From CAZDBA01 sp964503615 (lineage in GTDB: Bacteria; Planctomycetota; Planctomycetia; Pirellulales; Pirellulaceae), in NCBI GenBank assembly GCA_964503615.1, contig CAZDBA010000010.1:1-51884 (forward strand): DNA of 51,884 nt, in the 5' to 3' direction. The stretch's first letter is position 1. Each line of letters starts with the position of its first letter. The notes under the pieces are model-generated. The model made no database searches. It was not told where the DNA came from and saw nothing but the letters and a program-made list of their open reading frames with translations. A program made the position numbers and the translations under genes. Shown here piece after piece: positions 1 to 9,267 of the stretch.

Positions 1-44
1 AACAGTAAGCAACTCAATTCGTTTTTCGTAAATCGGAATCCAAT

Positions 45-1025
45 ATGTTTTTCAAGACGGTGATCGTGGCAATTGCAATGGTGGTCACCGCGCAATACGT
101 CTCTGCCCAGGATGCCCAAGAGGAATCAACTGCTCTCTCCAAGCTGTGTGTGATTCAATCCGCCGCCATTGCGGAGAGCAGTGGAATCGCCCACTCTCAT
201 CATTACGAAGACGCGGTCTGGACTCATAACGACTCAGGCAGAAGCTCAACCGCCTATTTAGTTTCAACCCAATCGGGCGAAACGTTAATCGAAGTCAGCA
301 TCGAAAGCGCGGAGAATCGGGACTGGGAAGATATCGACTCGTTTCAATTCGCTGACAAAAATTATTTGCTAATCGCCGACATAGGCGACAATCTGCGAAA
401 GCGATCGACTTACCAGCTTTGCATTTTCCCCGAACCAGAGCTTGAATTAGCGGACGTGGAACAACCACACAGAATCAGACTGAGAGACTGGAAAGATATC
501 CGGTTCAATTACGAGGACGGTTCGCACGATTGTGAAGCGGTTGCGGCCGACATGAACTCCAATCAAATCATCTTGCTGGAAAAAATTTACCTCAACGACA
601 AACGGGCGCCTGGTATATATGTGATCGAATTGCCTTCGAAAAAGACAAGCGACCCCTTAACCGCCACACGAGCTGGTGAGTTATCTCTAAAAAATATCAC
701 AGCAATGGACCTGTCAGCAGACGGTAACACGATGGTGATCCGAACCTACCTGGCAGGCTTTATCTACACGAAAACGCCCGAGCAGACTTGGTCCGAAGTG
801 CTCCCCAACGCCACGCCACGCCAAATCGGACTGCCAATTCAACGCCAAGGCGAAGGCATCTGCTTTACCCGCGATGAATCGGGCGTCATCTGCTCCAGCG
901 AGTTTCGCAACTCGGCACTCTGGCGGGTAAACCTAGAAAACGGGAACGATACCAAGGCGAAAGATCTCAACACCCTTGGCGAATCCTCAAACGAGACTAA
1001 GCCCGCTGCAGTTAAAACGGATTAA
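45..1025 (+). CDS. Exported beta-propeller-like protein of unknown function
   Basis: 326 residues. Residues 1-21 form a signal peptide (short basic start, hydrophobic core, VSAQ cleavage region), so the protein is probably exported. The body carries HNDSG near residue 61, DWEDID near 92 and ADIGDN near 110. I associate this combination with a family of uncharacterised bacterial proteins predicted to fold as beta-propellers. A Cys-containing segment near the C-terminus (GEGICFTRDESGVICSSE) resembles a closing propeller blade. The start ATG is preceded by a weak GGAA. It lies 109 bases upstream of the aminotransferase on the same strand, but no functional link is evident. The family is remembered rather than searched, and no enzymatic role can be assigned. 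Confidence 0.75.
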   Translation: MFFKTVIVAIAMVVTAQYVSAQDAQEESTALSKLCVIQSAAIAESSGIAHSHHYEDAVWTHNDSGRSSTAYLVSTQSGETLIEVSIESAENRDWEDIDSFQFADKNYLLIADIGDNLRKRSTYQLCIFPEPELELADVEQPHRIRLRDWKDIRFNYEDGSHDCEAVAADMNSNQIILLEKIYLNDKRAPGIYVIELPSKKTSDPLTATRAGELSLKNITAMDLSADGNTMVIRTYLAGFIYTKTPEQTWSEVLPNATPRQIGLPIQRQGEGICFTRDESGVICSSEFRNSALWRVNLENGNDTKAKDLNTLGESSNETKPAAVKTD

Positions 1026-1134
1026 ATCCGCCGCGAACCAAGCGGATCAACCTGTTGTCAAATGGGCAAACCAAATAGAATCTGGTCGATCGTTTTCTTT
1101 ATCCGCTCCCGACGCACTCACTAAATTTTCAAAC

Positions 1135-2535
1135 ATGACTACTGCCTCCAAGCCGCAACTTGTTTCGTCACAATTGGCCAACGATCCGCGGCTGGCCGAA
1201 GCCAAAAAATTGTTGCTTGCTGCCGTCGCGGATCACCAGTCCACTTTAAGCGGAATTCGTCCACCCAATCCCGAATTGGCCGATTCGTACCAGTCCATGC
1301 TGGATGATTTCGGCAAGATTCGTGGCGGCAATTTGTACTTTCCGTATCTCGCCAGTGGGATCGGCAACGGCCCGTTTGTTGAATTGGCCGACGGAAGTGT
1401 CAAACTGGACATGATCACCGGAATCGGCGTGCATGGTTTTGGGCACAGTCACCCCGCACTGGTCGAAACCGGAATCGATGCCGCACTTTGCGATACGGTT
1501 ATGCAAGGCAACTTGCAACAGAACACGCAGAGCTACGACGTTTCGAAACTGCTGACAACATTGGCGTGTGAAAGTGGGGCCGGCTTGGAACATTGCTTCC
1601 TATCCACCAGCGGTGCGATGGCCAACGAAAACTCACTCAAGCTTGCTTTTCAAAAACATGCTCCAGCCGATCGCATCATTGCGTTCGAACATTGTTTTGC
1701 CGGTCGCACAATGGTGCTGTCTCATGTTACAGACAAACCTGGAAATCGTGTCGGCCTGCCAGACGTGATGCAAACCGACTACATTCCTTTCCTGGACCCT
1801 GCTGACGAAGCGGGTTCAACGGAGCGAGCAGTCAACCGGCTCAAAGAACACATTGCTCGTCATCCTGGAAAACACGCCTGTTTGTGGATGGAGTTGGTTC
1901 AAGGCGAAGGCGGATATTATCCGGGCAGCAAAGCTTTCTTTACCGCGCTTTGCACCGTGGCACGCGAACACAATATTGCTGTGATCTGTGACGAAGTTCA
2001 ATCGTTTTGCAGAACCACTCGCCCGTTTGCGTTCCAGCATTTCGAAATCGACAAACTCGTCGACCTTGTGACAATCGGGAAATTCAGCCAAGTCTGCGCG
2101 ACGCTTTACACCGAAGAATACAAACCGAAACCAGGCCTAATCAGCCAGACGTTTACAGGTAGCACGTGGGCGATTATCGCGGCTAAAAAAATGATTGAGG
2201 GCCTGATCGAAAACGGCAACTTTGGCGCAGGTGGCCGCAACGAGAAACTGCACGACTATTTCAGACGCGGGCTTCAAGCGATCAACGAAAAGCATCCTGG
2301 CAGCATTGGAGGTCCGCACGGCATTGGTGGCATGGTGGCGTTCACGCCGTTCGATGGCTCGTTCGAAAAAGCCAAAGAGATGGTGAATCAACTGTACCAC
2401 GCCGGTCTGTTGTCGTTCTTTGCGGGCAAAAATCCATCCCGAGTCCGATTCCTGATGCCACTGGGCTGCGTCGAAGAAACCCATATCGATTTGGCTTGCC
2501 AAGTGATCGAGTCGGTAGTCAAGGAAATGCAATAA
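1135..2535 (+). CDS. Class III PLP aminotransferase, probable succinylornithine aminotransferase (AstC role)
   Basis: 466 residues from the ATG at 1135. An in-frame ATG at 976 would overlap the previous gene and add 53 residues with no family character, so I rejected it. Fold-type I aminotransferase signatures: the PLP-ring Asp in ICDEVQ (about residue 286) and the Schiff-base Lys in TIGKFSQVC (about 316). The TIGK-x-x-QVC context resembles L-lysine 6-aminotransferases more than classical AstC/ArgD, which usually have a glycine-rich stretch after the lysine. Its stop lies 4 bases before the arginine succinyltransferase start, so the two genes are almost certainly co-transcribed. That context suggests it transaminates N2-succinylornithine to succinylglutamate semialdehyde, the substrate of AstD encoded at 6304. 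Role is inferred from context; a lysine or ornithine aminotransferase is the alternative. Confidence 0.8.
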   Translation: MTTASKPQLVSSQLANDPRLAEAKKLLLAAVADHQSTLSGIRPPNPELADSYQSMLDDFGKIRGGNLYFPYLASGIGNGPFVELADGSVKLDMITGIGVHGFGHSHPALVETGIDAALCDTVMQGNLQQNTQSYDVSKLLTTLACESGAGLEHCFLSTSGAMANENSLKLAFQKHAPADRIIAFEHCFAGRTMVLSHVTDKPGNRVGLPDVMQTDYIPFLDPADEAGSTERAVNRLKEHIARHPGKHACLWMELVQGEGGYYPGSKAFFTALCTVAREHNIAVICDEVQSFCRTTRPFAFQHFEIDKLVDLVTIGKFSQVCATLYTEEYKPKPGLISQTFTGSTWAIIAAKKMIEGLIENGNFGAGGRNEKLHDYFRRGLQAINEKHPGSIGGPHGIGGMVAFTPFDGSFEKAKEMVNQLYHAGLLSFFAGKNPSRVRFLMPLGCVEETHIDLACQVIESVVKEMQ

Positions 2536-2539
2536 GCTG

Positions 2540-3571
2540 ATGTTAGTCGTTCGCGCAATCAATAAGGACGACCTGGATTCGCTGTTCAAACTGGTTCAGC
2601 AATGCGAATCAGGCTTAACCACTCTCAAGGTCTCCAAAGCGAAACTTGAGGAGCGGATTATCGAATCCTTAAATGCTTTTGCACAACAAAACGCACAACC
2701 GAAGGGCCAGCCGTACGTTCTGGTGATGGAGGACCTCACGACAAACGAGCTGGTCGGGACTTGTGCGATCTACGCAAAAGTCGGAGGGTTCCAACCGTTT
2801 TACAGTTACGAGATTCGGCAGACCGTCAAAGAATCAAAGAAACTCAACATCCGCAAAGAGATCGACGCGCTTCATTTGCAAATGGAACATGACGGGCCAA
2901 CTGAGATCGGTAGTTTGTTTCTGTCACCCAACTACTGGGGTAGTGGTAACGGCAGAATGTTGTCGCTTTCCCGGTTCCTGTTCATCGCCGATTTCCCCGC
3001 GCGATTCGAGAAAGAGATTATCGCTGAACTTCGGGGAGTTGTGGACGAAGAAGGCAAATCGCCACTGTGGACCGCGCTGGGTTCACACTTTTTCCAAATG
3101 CAATATCCGCGAGCCGACACTCTCTCGATGACTGACAAGCGAATTATTGCGGACCTGATGCCAAAGCACCCGATCTACATCCCGCTGTTACCCAAAGCGG
3201 CTCAGGAAGTGATTGGCAAAGTTCACCCCCGTACCCAACCTGCATTGGCTCTGTTGCAGCAGGAAGGGTTTGAGTATCGCGGCGTCGTCGACATCTTTGA
3301 TGGCGGCCCAGCAGTTCATTGCGCGGTCGAAAACCTGCGCACGGTTCGGGAAAGCCGATTACTAACCATCGCACAGGTCGTCACCGAATTCAAAACCGAT
3401 ACAGGGCAAAAGTTATCCGAACGGTTGTTGAGCAATGGCCGGCTTGATTACCGCTGTTGCAAGGCAGCCGTTTTAATCGAAGGTAAAAACGTTTTGATCG
3501 ACAATCAAACGGCAGAAGCATTGCAGATATCAGCGGGTGAGCAACTTAGGGTTGTAACCGTTCGTTCCTAA
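2540..3571 (+). CDS. astA: Arginine N-succinyltransferase
   Basis: 343 residues, matching the usual AstA length of about 344. The enzyme transfers succinyl from succinyl-CoA to the alpha-amino group of arginine, the first step of the ammonia-producing AST catabolic pathway. Recognisable family blocks run through the protein: GSLFLSPNYW-GSGNGRMLS-SRFLF around residues 123-147, AELRGVVDE-G-SPLW around 160-180, LMPKHPIYI around 210, and QEGFEYRGVVDIFDGGP around 240-260, which is the strongest AstA match. The fold is a GNAT-like acyltransferase. It starts 4 bases after the aminotransferase stop. No succinylarginine dihydrolase (AstB) or succinylglutamate desuccinylase (AstE) is in this window. 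Confidence 0.93.
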   Translation: MLVVRAINKDDLDSLFKLVQQCESGLTTLKVSKAKLEERIIESLNAFAQQNAQPKGQPYVLVMEDLTTNELVGTCAIYAKVGGFQPFYSYEIRQTVKESKKLNIRKEIDALHLQMEHDGPTEIGSLFLSPNYWGSGNGRMLSLSRFLFIADFPARFEKEIIAELRGVVDEEGKSPLWTALGSHFFQMQYPRADTLSMTDKRIIADLMPKHPIYIPLLPKAAQEVIGKVHPRTQPALALLQQEGFEYRGVVDIFDGGPAVHCAVENLRTVRESRLLTIAQVVTEFKTDTGQKLSERLLSNGRLDYRCCKAAVLIEGKNVLIDNQTAEALQISAGEQLRVVTVRS

Positions 3572-3639
3572 TCATGGTCGCAAGTCTTTTTAAAACTGGA
3601 TGACGGAAAGGAATTCTGCCGAATCCCACTACTGACTGC

Positions 3640-4308
3640 TTACTTTGTCAAAACCGGGACAAGGTCTGCCAGATGATCCACAAAGTTAACTTTGTTGGTC
3701 GGCTGCAAACTCACATCCGCGGCGTAGCCAATCGTTTGCATACCCGCGGCCAGACCAGCCTCAACCCCAGCTAGACTATCCTCAATCACGACACAGTCTT
3801 TAGGTGGTACGTTTAATTTCTCGGCGACATGCAGAAACAAAGTCGGATCGGGCTTCCATTTGTTTACATCGTATGCACTGAATATGAGTTCGGTTGCAAA
3901 AAACTCATCCAGCCCGGTAGCCTCAAGATTGAGTTCGATCTTTGCCCGCGGCGCGTTGGAAGCAACGCAAAAAGGAATGTTCCCAGCCACGAGCGCGGAT
4001 AACAATTCGTTTGCGCCAGGGATGGTGGTTACCGAACGACGCAACTCGATTGCCTGTCGCCTGCGATACTCTTCATCAAAGTCCATAGGTAACGAGCGGC
4101 CCAAACGCTTTTCCAGCTCGACCACAATCATCGCCATATCTCTACCGACAAACAGGCCCAGTGCTTCTTCGTACCCAAGTGTCAAACCGAATTCACTAAC
4201 GTGATCCACCAGAACTTGCACTGTAATCGGTTCGCTGTCGACCAACGTTCCATCACAATCAAAGATGATCGCGCTGAACGGTTCGATTTGCAGATCATGT
4301 TGGGTCAT
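3640..4308 (-). CDS. HAD-superfamily hydrolase, subfamily IA phosphatase
   Basis: 222 residues. All four HAD motifs are visible: motif I DCDGTLVDS (nucleophile Asp near residue 17), motif II in CVASNAPR (near 115), motif III Lys in KWKPDPTLF (near 150), and motif IV VIEDSLAG (near 172). A helical cap sits between motifs I and II, as in phosphoglycolate phosphatases and beta-phosphoglucomutases. The substrate is probably a small phosphorylated metabolite such as a sugar phosphate or phosphoglycolate, but the sequence does not identify it. It converges with astA, whose stop is 68 bases away, so it is transcribed independently of the AST genes. Confidence 0.88.
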   Translation of the reverse strand: MTQHDLQIEPFSAIIFDCDGTLVDSEPITVQVLVDHVSEFGLTLGYEEALGLFVGRDMAMIVVELEKRLGRSLPMDFDEEYRRRQAIELRRSVTTIPGANELLSALVAGNIPFCVASNAPRAKIELNLEATGLDEFFATELIFSAYDVNKWKPDPTLFLHVAEKLNVPPKDCVVIEDSLAGVEAGLAAGMQTIGYAADVSLQPTNKVNFVDHLADLVPVLTK

Positions 4309-4409
4309 ACGAATTTCGGTTTAAAAAGTTATTACGTTTTCAGAATCAATCGGAGTACGAACATTTGAATTCGAGTCTCTCGTACTGGCAATGGCAAACT
4401 AACTTGAGG

Positions 4410-4913
4410 CTAAGCGATTGCTACGCAGGACCGTGTTGCTCGCTGCCCTTTAATCAGTCGCGAATACAACTGGACGCTTGCCGTCGTTCGCGGAATCATC
4501 GACATCGGAATCGACCTGCCATCATAGCTCTTGGATGAACGGATCTTGCCTCTGCTGATTGCATCCAGCAAGTCACTAAGCAGGCCTTTACCGTAGTAGA
4601 ATTTTGCTTGAACGCGACTGTCCGCGATCCCGGCATGAACATTCTGCAAAGCGACGATGTACCTGAGATCAGCCGCATTATCAGCTTGGCCCGCTACTGT
4701 ATTGTCAAAACTGATGGTTGCGTTGGCAGAGCTAACTTTGCAAATGCAGCTCAATCTTCCGCTTCGTAAGACCGCGGTCAACTTGACCGTTTTGACCTTT
4801 TCAAAGGGGATCGAGATCACTCGTCGGCCATTCTTGAACTCTGAGATTCCACTCTCGTCAATTATCACAACTGTTGAAAGTTCACCGTTTAATTTGTGCT
4901 TTTCCAGTTTCAT
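4410..4913 (-). CDS. Hypothetical cytoplasmic protein
   Basis: 167 residues, not recognised. The N-terminal 100 residues alternate hydrophobic and polar positions in short strands (STVVIID, RRVISIPF, KTVKLTAVL, LSCICKV, ATISFD), suggesting a small beta-sheet domain, possibly PH-like. The C-terminus is basic. No signal peptide or membrane segment is present. A GGTGG sequence lies 6-10 bases before the ATG. It sits upstream of the HAD phosphatase on the same strand, with 101 bases between them, so co-transcription is possible. The bases from 4914 to the metzincin start hold no other gene that I can see. Confidence 0.55.
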   Translation of the reverse strand: MKLEKHKLNGELSTVVIIDESGISEFKNGRRVISIPFEKVKTVKLTAVLRSGRLSCICKVSSANATISFDNTVAGQADNAADLRYIVALQNVHAGIADSRVQAKFYYGKGLLSDLLDAISRGKIRSSKSYDGRSIPMSMIPRTTASVQLYSRLIKGQRATRSCVAIA

Positions 4914-5186
4914 CGTTCCACCCGTTCGATTCGTTCTCTAGGTTTGAAGTTTGCTTACTTGCTACTTCTAAAGCGGAGAATCTTGGATCATGTTACACAC
5001 ACAAATCAGAATGATGCTGGCATTGCTCTCACGGCAGTAACATACCCGTCCAAACCGGATAATCTCCCTTTATCCTTCTCCAGTCAGAACCGATATCTCG
5101 ACTTTTTTTAATGCCTTCCCAGAAGACGACCTACCTTAAGTTGGACGGCTAGGACGACTGGCGACTCAGAGAATCTTTCTTTCTGT

Positions 5187-6119
5187 TTGGGAATCAAAGT
5201 GGAAAATCTTCGCATCATAATTCCGGCCCTCATGGTCATCGGGCTCTGTGTAACTTGGCAGTTTTTTAAATCTTCTCAGGAAGTGATCTCGCCACCTTTC
5301 AACACAAACGAACAGCGAATTTACGACGAGACTCAACAGCTGGTCCGTTTACACAGCGGAATGGGATGGACTCGAAGCGGTGATTGGTTGGCTTCCCATC
5401 CAGAGCGTGGCCAGAGTTTTAACAAGTACCGGAATATCGACCACATCGGTTTGACCGAGCAGCGGAACGTACTCTACGTGCAGCCTATTGGCGATTTTGA
5501 CGAGCTTCAACAAAAAATCGTTGAGCTGTCAGCCGAATTTCTCAGTTTGTATTTCATGTGCGAAGTGAAAATCAAGGAACCGATCGGTATGGATTCGATT
5601 CCGCAAAAAGCTCGTCGAGTCCATCCAAGCTGGGGCGTTCGACAGATTCACACAGAATACATCTTGGATATGCTTGCTCCTCAGACTCCCGAAGACGCCT
5701 TTGCCACGATTGCTTTCACGACCAGCGATCTTTACCCGGACGAGAACTGGAATTATGTATTCGGTATCGCGGCACTTAAACAACGAGTGGGCGTTTGGTC
5801 GTTGTATCGGAACGGTGATCCTCGTACTGAATTCAAGACCGTTTTGAACCGTACACTAAAGTTGGCGACGCACGAAACAGGCCATATGTTCACGATTCAG
5901 CATTGCATCGCCTACAACTGCAACATGTGCGGCCGCAACAACATGGGCGAGTCCGATCGCAGGCCGATTTACATGTGCCCAGAATGCTTGGCTAAAATTT
6001 TGCTCGCCACAGGCTGTGATGCAAAGGAACGGTTTGAGGGGCTTAAGTCGTTTTGCGAGCGGAACCAACTGGATGAAACGGCTGAGTTTTATGAAAGCTG
6101 TTTGAATATTCTTGATTGA
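5187..6119 (+). CDS. Archaemetzincin-family zinc metalloprotease, membrane-anchored
   Basis: 310 residues. The zinc signature HETGH-x5-HC is at about residues 229-240, with a downstream cysteine array (NCNMCGRNNM near 244, then MCPEC near 263-267). This matches the archaemetzincin pattern HExxHxxxxxHC...CxM...CxxC, which binds a catalytic and a structural zinc. The upstream VGVWSLYR block (about 201-208) is also family-like. Residues about 9-26 form one hydrophobic segment without a clear cleavage site, so it is probably an N-terminal anchor. The start is uncertain: TTG at 5187, or GTG at 5199 which has GGGAA upstream. Physiological substrates are not known to me. It lies between astA and astD without an obvious pathway link. 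Confidence 0.85.
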   Translation: MGIKVENLRIIIPALMVIGLCVTWQFFKSSQEVISPPFNTNEQRIYDETQQLVRLHSGMGWTRSGDWLASHPERGQSFNKYRNIDHIGLTEQRNVLYVQPIGDFDELQQKIVELSAEFLSLYFMCEVKIKEPIGMDSIPQKARRVHPSWGVRQIHTEYILDMLAPQTPEDAFATIAFTTSDLYPDENWNYVFGIAALKQRVGVWSLYRNGDPRTEFKTVLNRTLKLATHETGHMFTIQHCIAYNCNMCGRNNMGESDRRPIYMCPECLAKILLATGCDAKERFEGLKSFCERNQLDETAEFYESCLNILD

Positions 6120-6303
6120 ACTCGAATAGCCAGATAGTCGCCACGGCAAGCTCCTTCAGATGCATTCCTGCATCGTCACTAATGTTGCACCTCGGCCAGC
6201 GGTTAGCTACGATCAAACTCGCTAAGGCCTGCAAACGGAGCGTTGTTGAACATCTTGGGCCGCGCTCTAATAGTCCCACTATATCGACAAAAGAGCTCGA
6301 TCC

Positions 6304-7785
6304 ATGAAGCCAGTTTCTATCGAATCCAAACAGTTTATTGCCGGGCAATGGGATGCGGGGCAGGGCAGTGAGCTCGTTTCGACTTCGCCGGTCGACGAAT
6401 CCAGGATCTGGTCCGGTAACGAAGCCACCGCAGAACAAGTTCGTTGTGCGTTCGTGGCTGCTCGTGATGCGCAGGGCGATTGGTGGGACCAACCACTGGA
6501 AAGCCGAATTCTGGTTTGCCAGCGATTTAGCGAGATCGTCAAACAGCGACAGGACGAGTTAGCAGAGCTAATATCGCGCGAGATCGGGAAACCGCTTTGG
6601 GAATCCAAAACAGAAGCCGGTGCGGTGGCAGCAAAGATTGCAGTTAGCATCGATGCCATGAAAACGCGACGAGGTGGTGACTCGTTTGAAATGGGTGCCT
6701 CCAACGCGGTGACTCGGTTCAAGCCGCATGGAGTCCTGGCCGTGCTGGGTCCGTTCAACTTTCCCGCCCACTTGCCCAATGGACACATCGTTCCCGCTTT
6801 ACTGGCCGGAAACACAATCGTATTCAAACCCAGTGAACAAACGCCCGCGGTAGGCGCTTGGATGGTCAGCTGTTGGAACGAAGCTGGCTTACCTGCAGGT
6901 GTGCTAAATCTGGTTCAGGGTGGGCGCGACGTTGGTATCGCGATCTCGAAACAGGAACAATTGGACGGCTTGCTGTTTACCGGTAGTAGTTCGGCCGGAC
7001 GCGCACTGCACCGCACGTTCTCAGAGCATCCTCAAAAGATCCTTGCTTTGGAAATGGGTGGGAACAATCCGTTGGTCATCCACCAGCCAGACAACATTCA
7101 GGCGGCCGCTTACCTGACCATCCTGTCGGCATTTATTAGCGCCGGTCAGCGTTGCACTTGCGCAAGACGGTTAATTGTTGTGGAAGACGAAACAACCTCA
7201 GAGTACCTGGACGCGCTGACCAAAATGACCGCGAAAGTTCGCTTCGGTTTTTGGAACGATGATCCTGAACCGTTTTTGGGGACAGTGATCTCAGCGGCCC
7301 AAGGTAACCACGTCGTTAACGAATTCCTGGATTTGATCGACGCAGGTGGGCAGGCGCTCGTCCAGGCGAATCAGCACCGTAACTGTAACGCACTTGTCTC
7401 GCCGGGAATTGTCGATATTACCGAGCTGTCTAACCAAAGAGACGAAGAGGTGTTTGGGCCTGTACTCAGCCTCAACCGAGTCGACTCGTTAGAGGCGGCA
7501 ATCACGCTGGCAAACGATACGGCCTATGGATTGTCCGCCGGTTTGATCAGCAGTGACCAAGCGGCCTACCAACAGTTCGTACACCAGATCCGTGCAGGAA
7601 TTGTGAACTGGAATCGCCAGACGACCGGTGCCAGTGGTCGGCTTCCGTTTGGGGGGTGCGGCATGAGTGGAAACAATCGCCCGGCAGGCTTCTACTCCGC
7701 AGATTACTGCTCGTTTCCCGTTGCTTCACTAGAATCGACAACGTTGGAAATGCCAGAAACGATCGCAACCGGAATCGAAATCTAA
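6304..7785 (+). CDS. astD: N-succinylglutamate 5-semialdehyde dehydrogenase
   Basis: 493 residues, the expected AstD length (about 492). It oxidises succinylglutamate semialdehyde to succinylglutamate with NAD, the fourth step of the AST pathway. Landmarks: the oxyanion Asn in GPFNFPAH (about 152), NAD-binding VFKPSEQTP (about 174-182), the general-base Glu in ALEMGGNNP (about 250), and the nucleophilic Cys in SAGQRCTCARRL (about 284), which is a distinctive AstD block. The cofactor-site EEVFGPVLS is near residue 382. The start ATG at 6304 has only a poor Shine-Dalgarno sequence. It is 2.7 kb from astA with unrelated genes between, so the pathway is present but not one operon. The 184 bases upstream hold no gene. 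Confidence 0.92.
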   Translation: MKPVSIESKQFIAGQWDAGQGSELVSTSPVDESRIWSGNEATAEQVRCAFVAARDAQGDWWDQPLESRILVCQRFSEIVKQRQDELAELISREIGKPLWESKTEAGAVAAKIAVSIDAMKTRRGGDSFEMGASNAVTRFKPHGVLAVLGPFNFPAHLPNGHIVPALLAGNTIVFKPSEQTPAVGAWMVSCWNEAGLPAGVLNLVQGGRDVGIAISKQEQLDGLLFTGSSSAGRALHRTFSEHPQKILALEMGGNNPLVIHQPDNIQAAAYLTILSAFISAGQRCTCARRLIVVEDETTSEYLDALTKMTAKVRFGFWNDDPEPFLGTVISAAQGNHVVNEFLDLIDAGGQALVQANQHRNCNALVSPGIVDITELSNQRDEEVFGPVLSLNRVDSLEAAITLANDTAYGLSAGLISSDQAAYQQFVHQIRAGIVNWNRQTTGASGRLPFGGCGMSGNNRPAGFYSADYCSFPVASLESTTLEMPETIATGIEI

Positions 7786-8003
7786 CTACACAAACGATCA
7801 CGGTTTTGCTTTGAGTAGGTACAGTCACAAGCATCATAATCGTTACATTTATAAATGAGCCCGAATGGGATTCGAGGAGTTAGTCATCATTATATTGGCC
7901 AACAGTCAGAATATGACATAGAGTTGAGATGAGCGAGCTTCGTGATTGGTAACGAACCAAGCCGAATCGCTCAATTTGGCTGCCCACATAAACAAGCGAA
8001 ACA

Positions 8004-8207
8004 ATGACTCTCTCTTTTGAAAAAATCAAGCGTTTTCTCAAGTCCGAAGACGGTCCCACCGCTGTCGAATACGCGATCATGCTTGCTCTTATCGTTGCAG
8101 TTTGCATAACATCTATCGGGTTGGTCGGCGAAAAGACTGCCGGTACGTACAATGCAATTTCGACCGACCTTGACGGCGTATTCAACGGAAATTTCGTAGC
8201 CAATTAA
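8004..8207 (+). CDS. Flp/Fap-type pilin
   Basis: 67 residues. It has a short charged leader ending in DG, then PTAVEYAIMLALIVAVC, the classic Flp prepilin arrangement: cleavage after Gly, Glu five residues later, Tyr adjacent, and about 20 hydrophobic residues. After processing by a prepilin peptidase the protein would polymerise as a thin Tad-type pilus. No Tad assembly genes (ATPase, secretin, TadV peptidase) are nearby, so this is an orphan pilin relying on genes elsewhere. The 218 bases upstream of it show no gene. The family call is firm; its use in adhesion is family knowledge. Confidence 0.9.
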   Translation: MTLSFEKIKRFLKSEDGPTAVEYAIMLALIVAVCITSIGLVGEKTAGTYNAISTDLDGVFNGNFVAN

Positions 8208-8240
8208 AAAGAAAACGCCGTCCGTCGAACAGAAAATGGC

Positions 8241-9101
8241 CTACTTGCTCGCACTCGATTTGTGAAAACCGATTGCGGTTACGAGATAGTATCGGTCAGC
8301 CCCGATCTGCCACCTCCATGGTGGTTCGATCGTGATCGGTTTTGAAGGGATTTCGACAACGACCTTCTCCAGCGCCGATCTTATCGCAAACGGATTCGCA
8401 CCGGTAAAAAAGTTCTTTTGATCCACCGCGGCTTGCGACAACGTTCGAATATCTTCTTTCGTTTCGGTCTGTTTTAGCTCTGGCAGTGTGTCGCTGGAAA
8501 CAAAATCTGAAACCAGCACCCCCACACCATTGGGCTTTACCAAACGGCTGATCAGTTTTACATGACCGTTGCGAACCGCGAGCATCATGTCGTTCTTGTA
8601 AGCAGAATCGTCTCCAAACGACTCTACAACCGACGCTAACAGTTGCGTCAACATACAGCTAGATAAAACAACATCAAAGCTTCGCCCCTCCAACGCATCT
8701 GGTTCGGTTGCTTCCTCCAGAATTTTTGCGACGAACGGTTCCGATAGCGGTGTCGGAAGCTGGTTCAGCGTATCCGCTATTGAGGTCAAATCGACGGCGG
8801 GTTCAATTACGACCCGATCACCAGCGGCCCAATCCGTCAATTGCCTCTGCTTTAAAAAATCGAGAGCGTTTGGGTCACAATCAAACAGGTGAATTTTCGC
8901 AAAATGCTGCGAAAGCATTTTCAAATCGATATCGTTTCCATTGCCGACTCCCAATACTGCCAGAGTCGGCGCGGAATCATCAGGAAACTGTTTCCTGACA
9001 CCAATCACCAGATGGTTGATCCTGTCTCGATGTGACTGGTAAAGGTCCCACTGATCTCGCGTCGCCTTGTTAATCAGCGCCTGTTGTTCAAGAACATCCA
9101 T
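8241..9101 (-). CDS. SAM-dependent methyltransferase-like protein
   Basis: 286 residues. A Rossmann-type SAM-binding motif I appears as LAVLGVGNGNDIDL (about residues 47-60), followed by HLFDCDPNAL (about 72-81), whose acidic residue would bind the ribose. SFDVVLSSCMLTQLL (about 138-152) resembles motif IV, and GVGVLVSDFVSSD (about 198-210) the motif after it. This is a class I methyltransferase layout; the substrate is unknown. It is a single gene on the minus strand between the pilin and the SGNH hydrolase. The 166 bases upstream of its start contain nothing I can identify. It could be a non-catalytic relative, since substrate-binding residues cannot be judged. Confidence 0.7.
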   Translation of the reverse strand: MDVLEQQALINKATRDQWDLYQSHRDRINHLVIGVRKQFPDDSAPTLAVLGVGNGNDIDLKMLSQHFAKIHLFDCDPNALDFLKQRQLTDWAAGDRVVIEPAVDLTSIADTLNQLPTPLSEPFVAKILEEATEPDALEGRSFDVVLSSCMLTQLLASVVESFGDDSAYKNDMMLAVRNGHVKLISRLVKPNGVGVLVSDFVSSDTLPELKQTETKEDIRTLSQAAVDQKNFFTGANPFAIRSALEKVVVEIPSKPITIEPPWRWQIGADRYYLVTAIGFHKSSASK

Positions 9102-9267
9102 TGGATAAAATCGACCTAGATTGTCTCATAAACCACCATGCAGTTTCACATATCTAACGACCAAACGGTGTTAGCAGGGAACTGCGACTAAAGGAATCGG
9201 CTCTACATCGAGACAAAATTAACTGGGCTTTATGCCAAACCAGTCGAGCTTGTCTTTGCCCAGTTGC

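Noticed and set aside
976..1134. Longer start for the aminotransferase at 976
   Set aside because: It overlaps the upstream gene by 50 bases, and the added 53 residues do not resemble the family.
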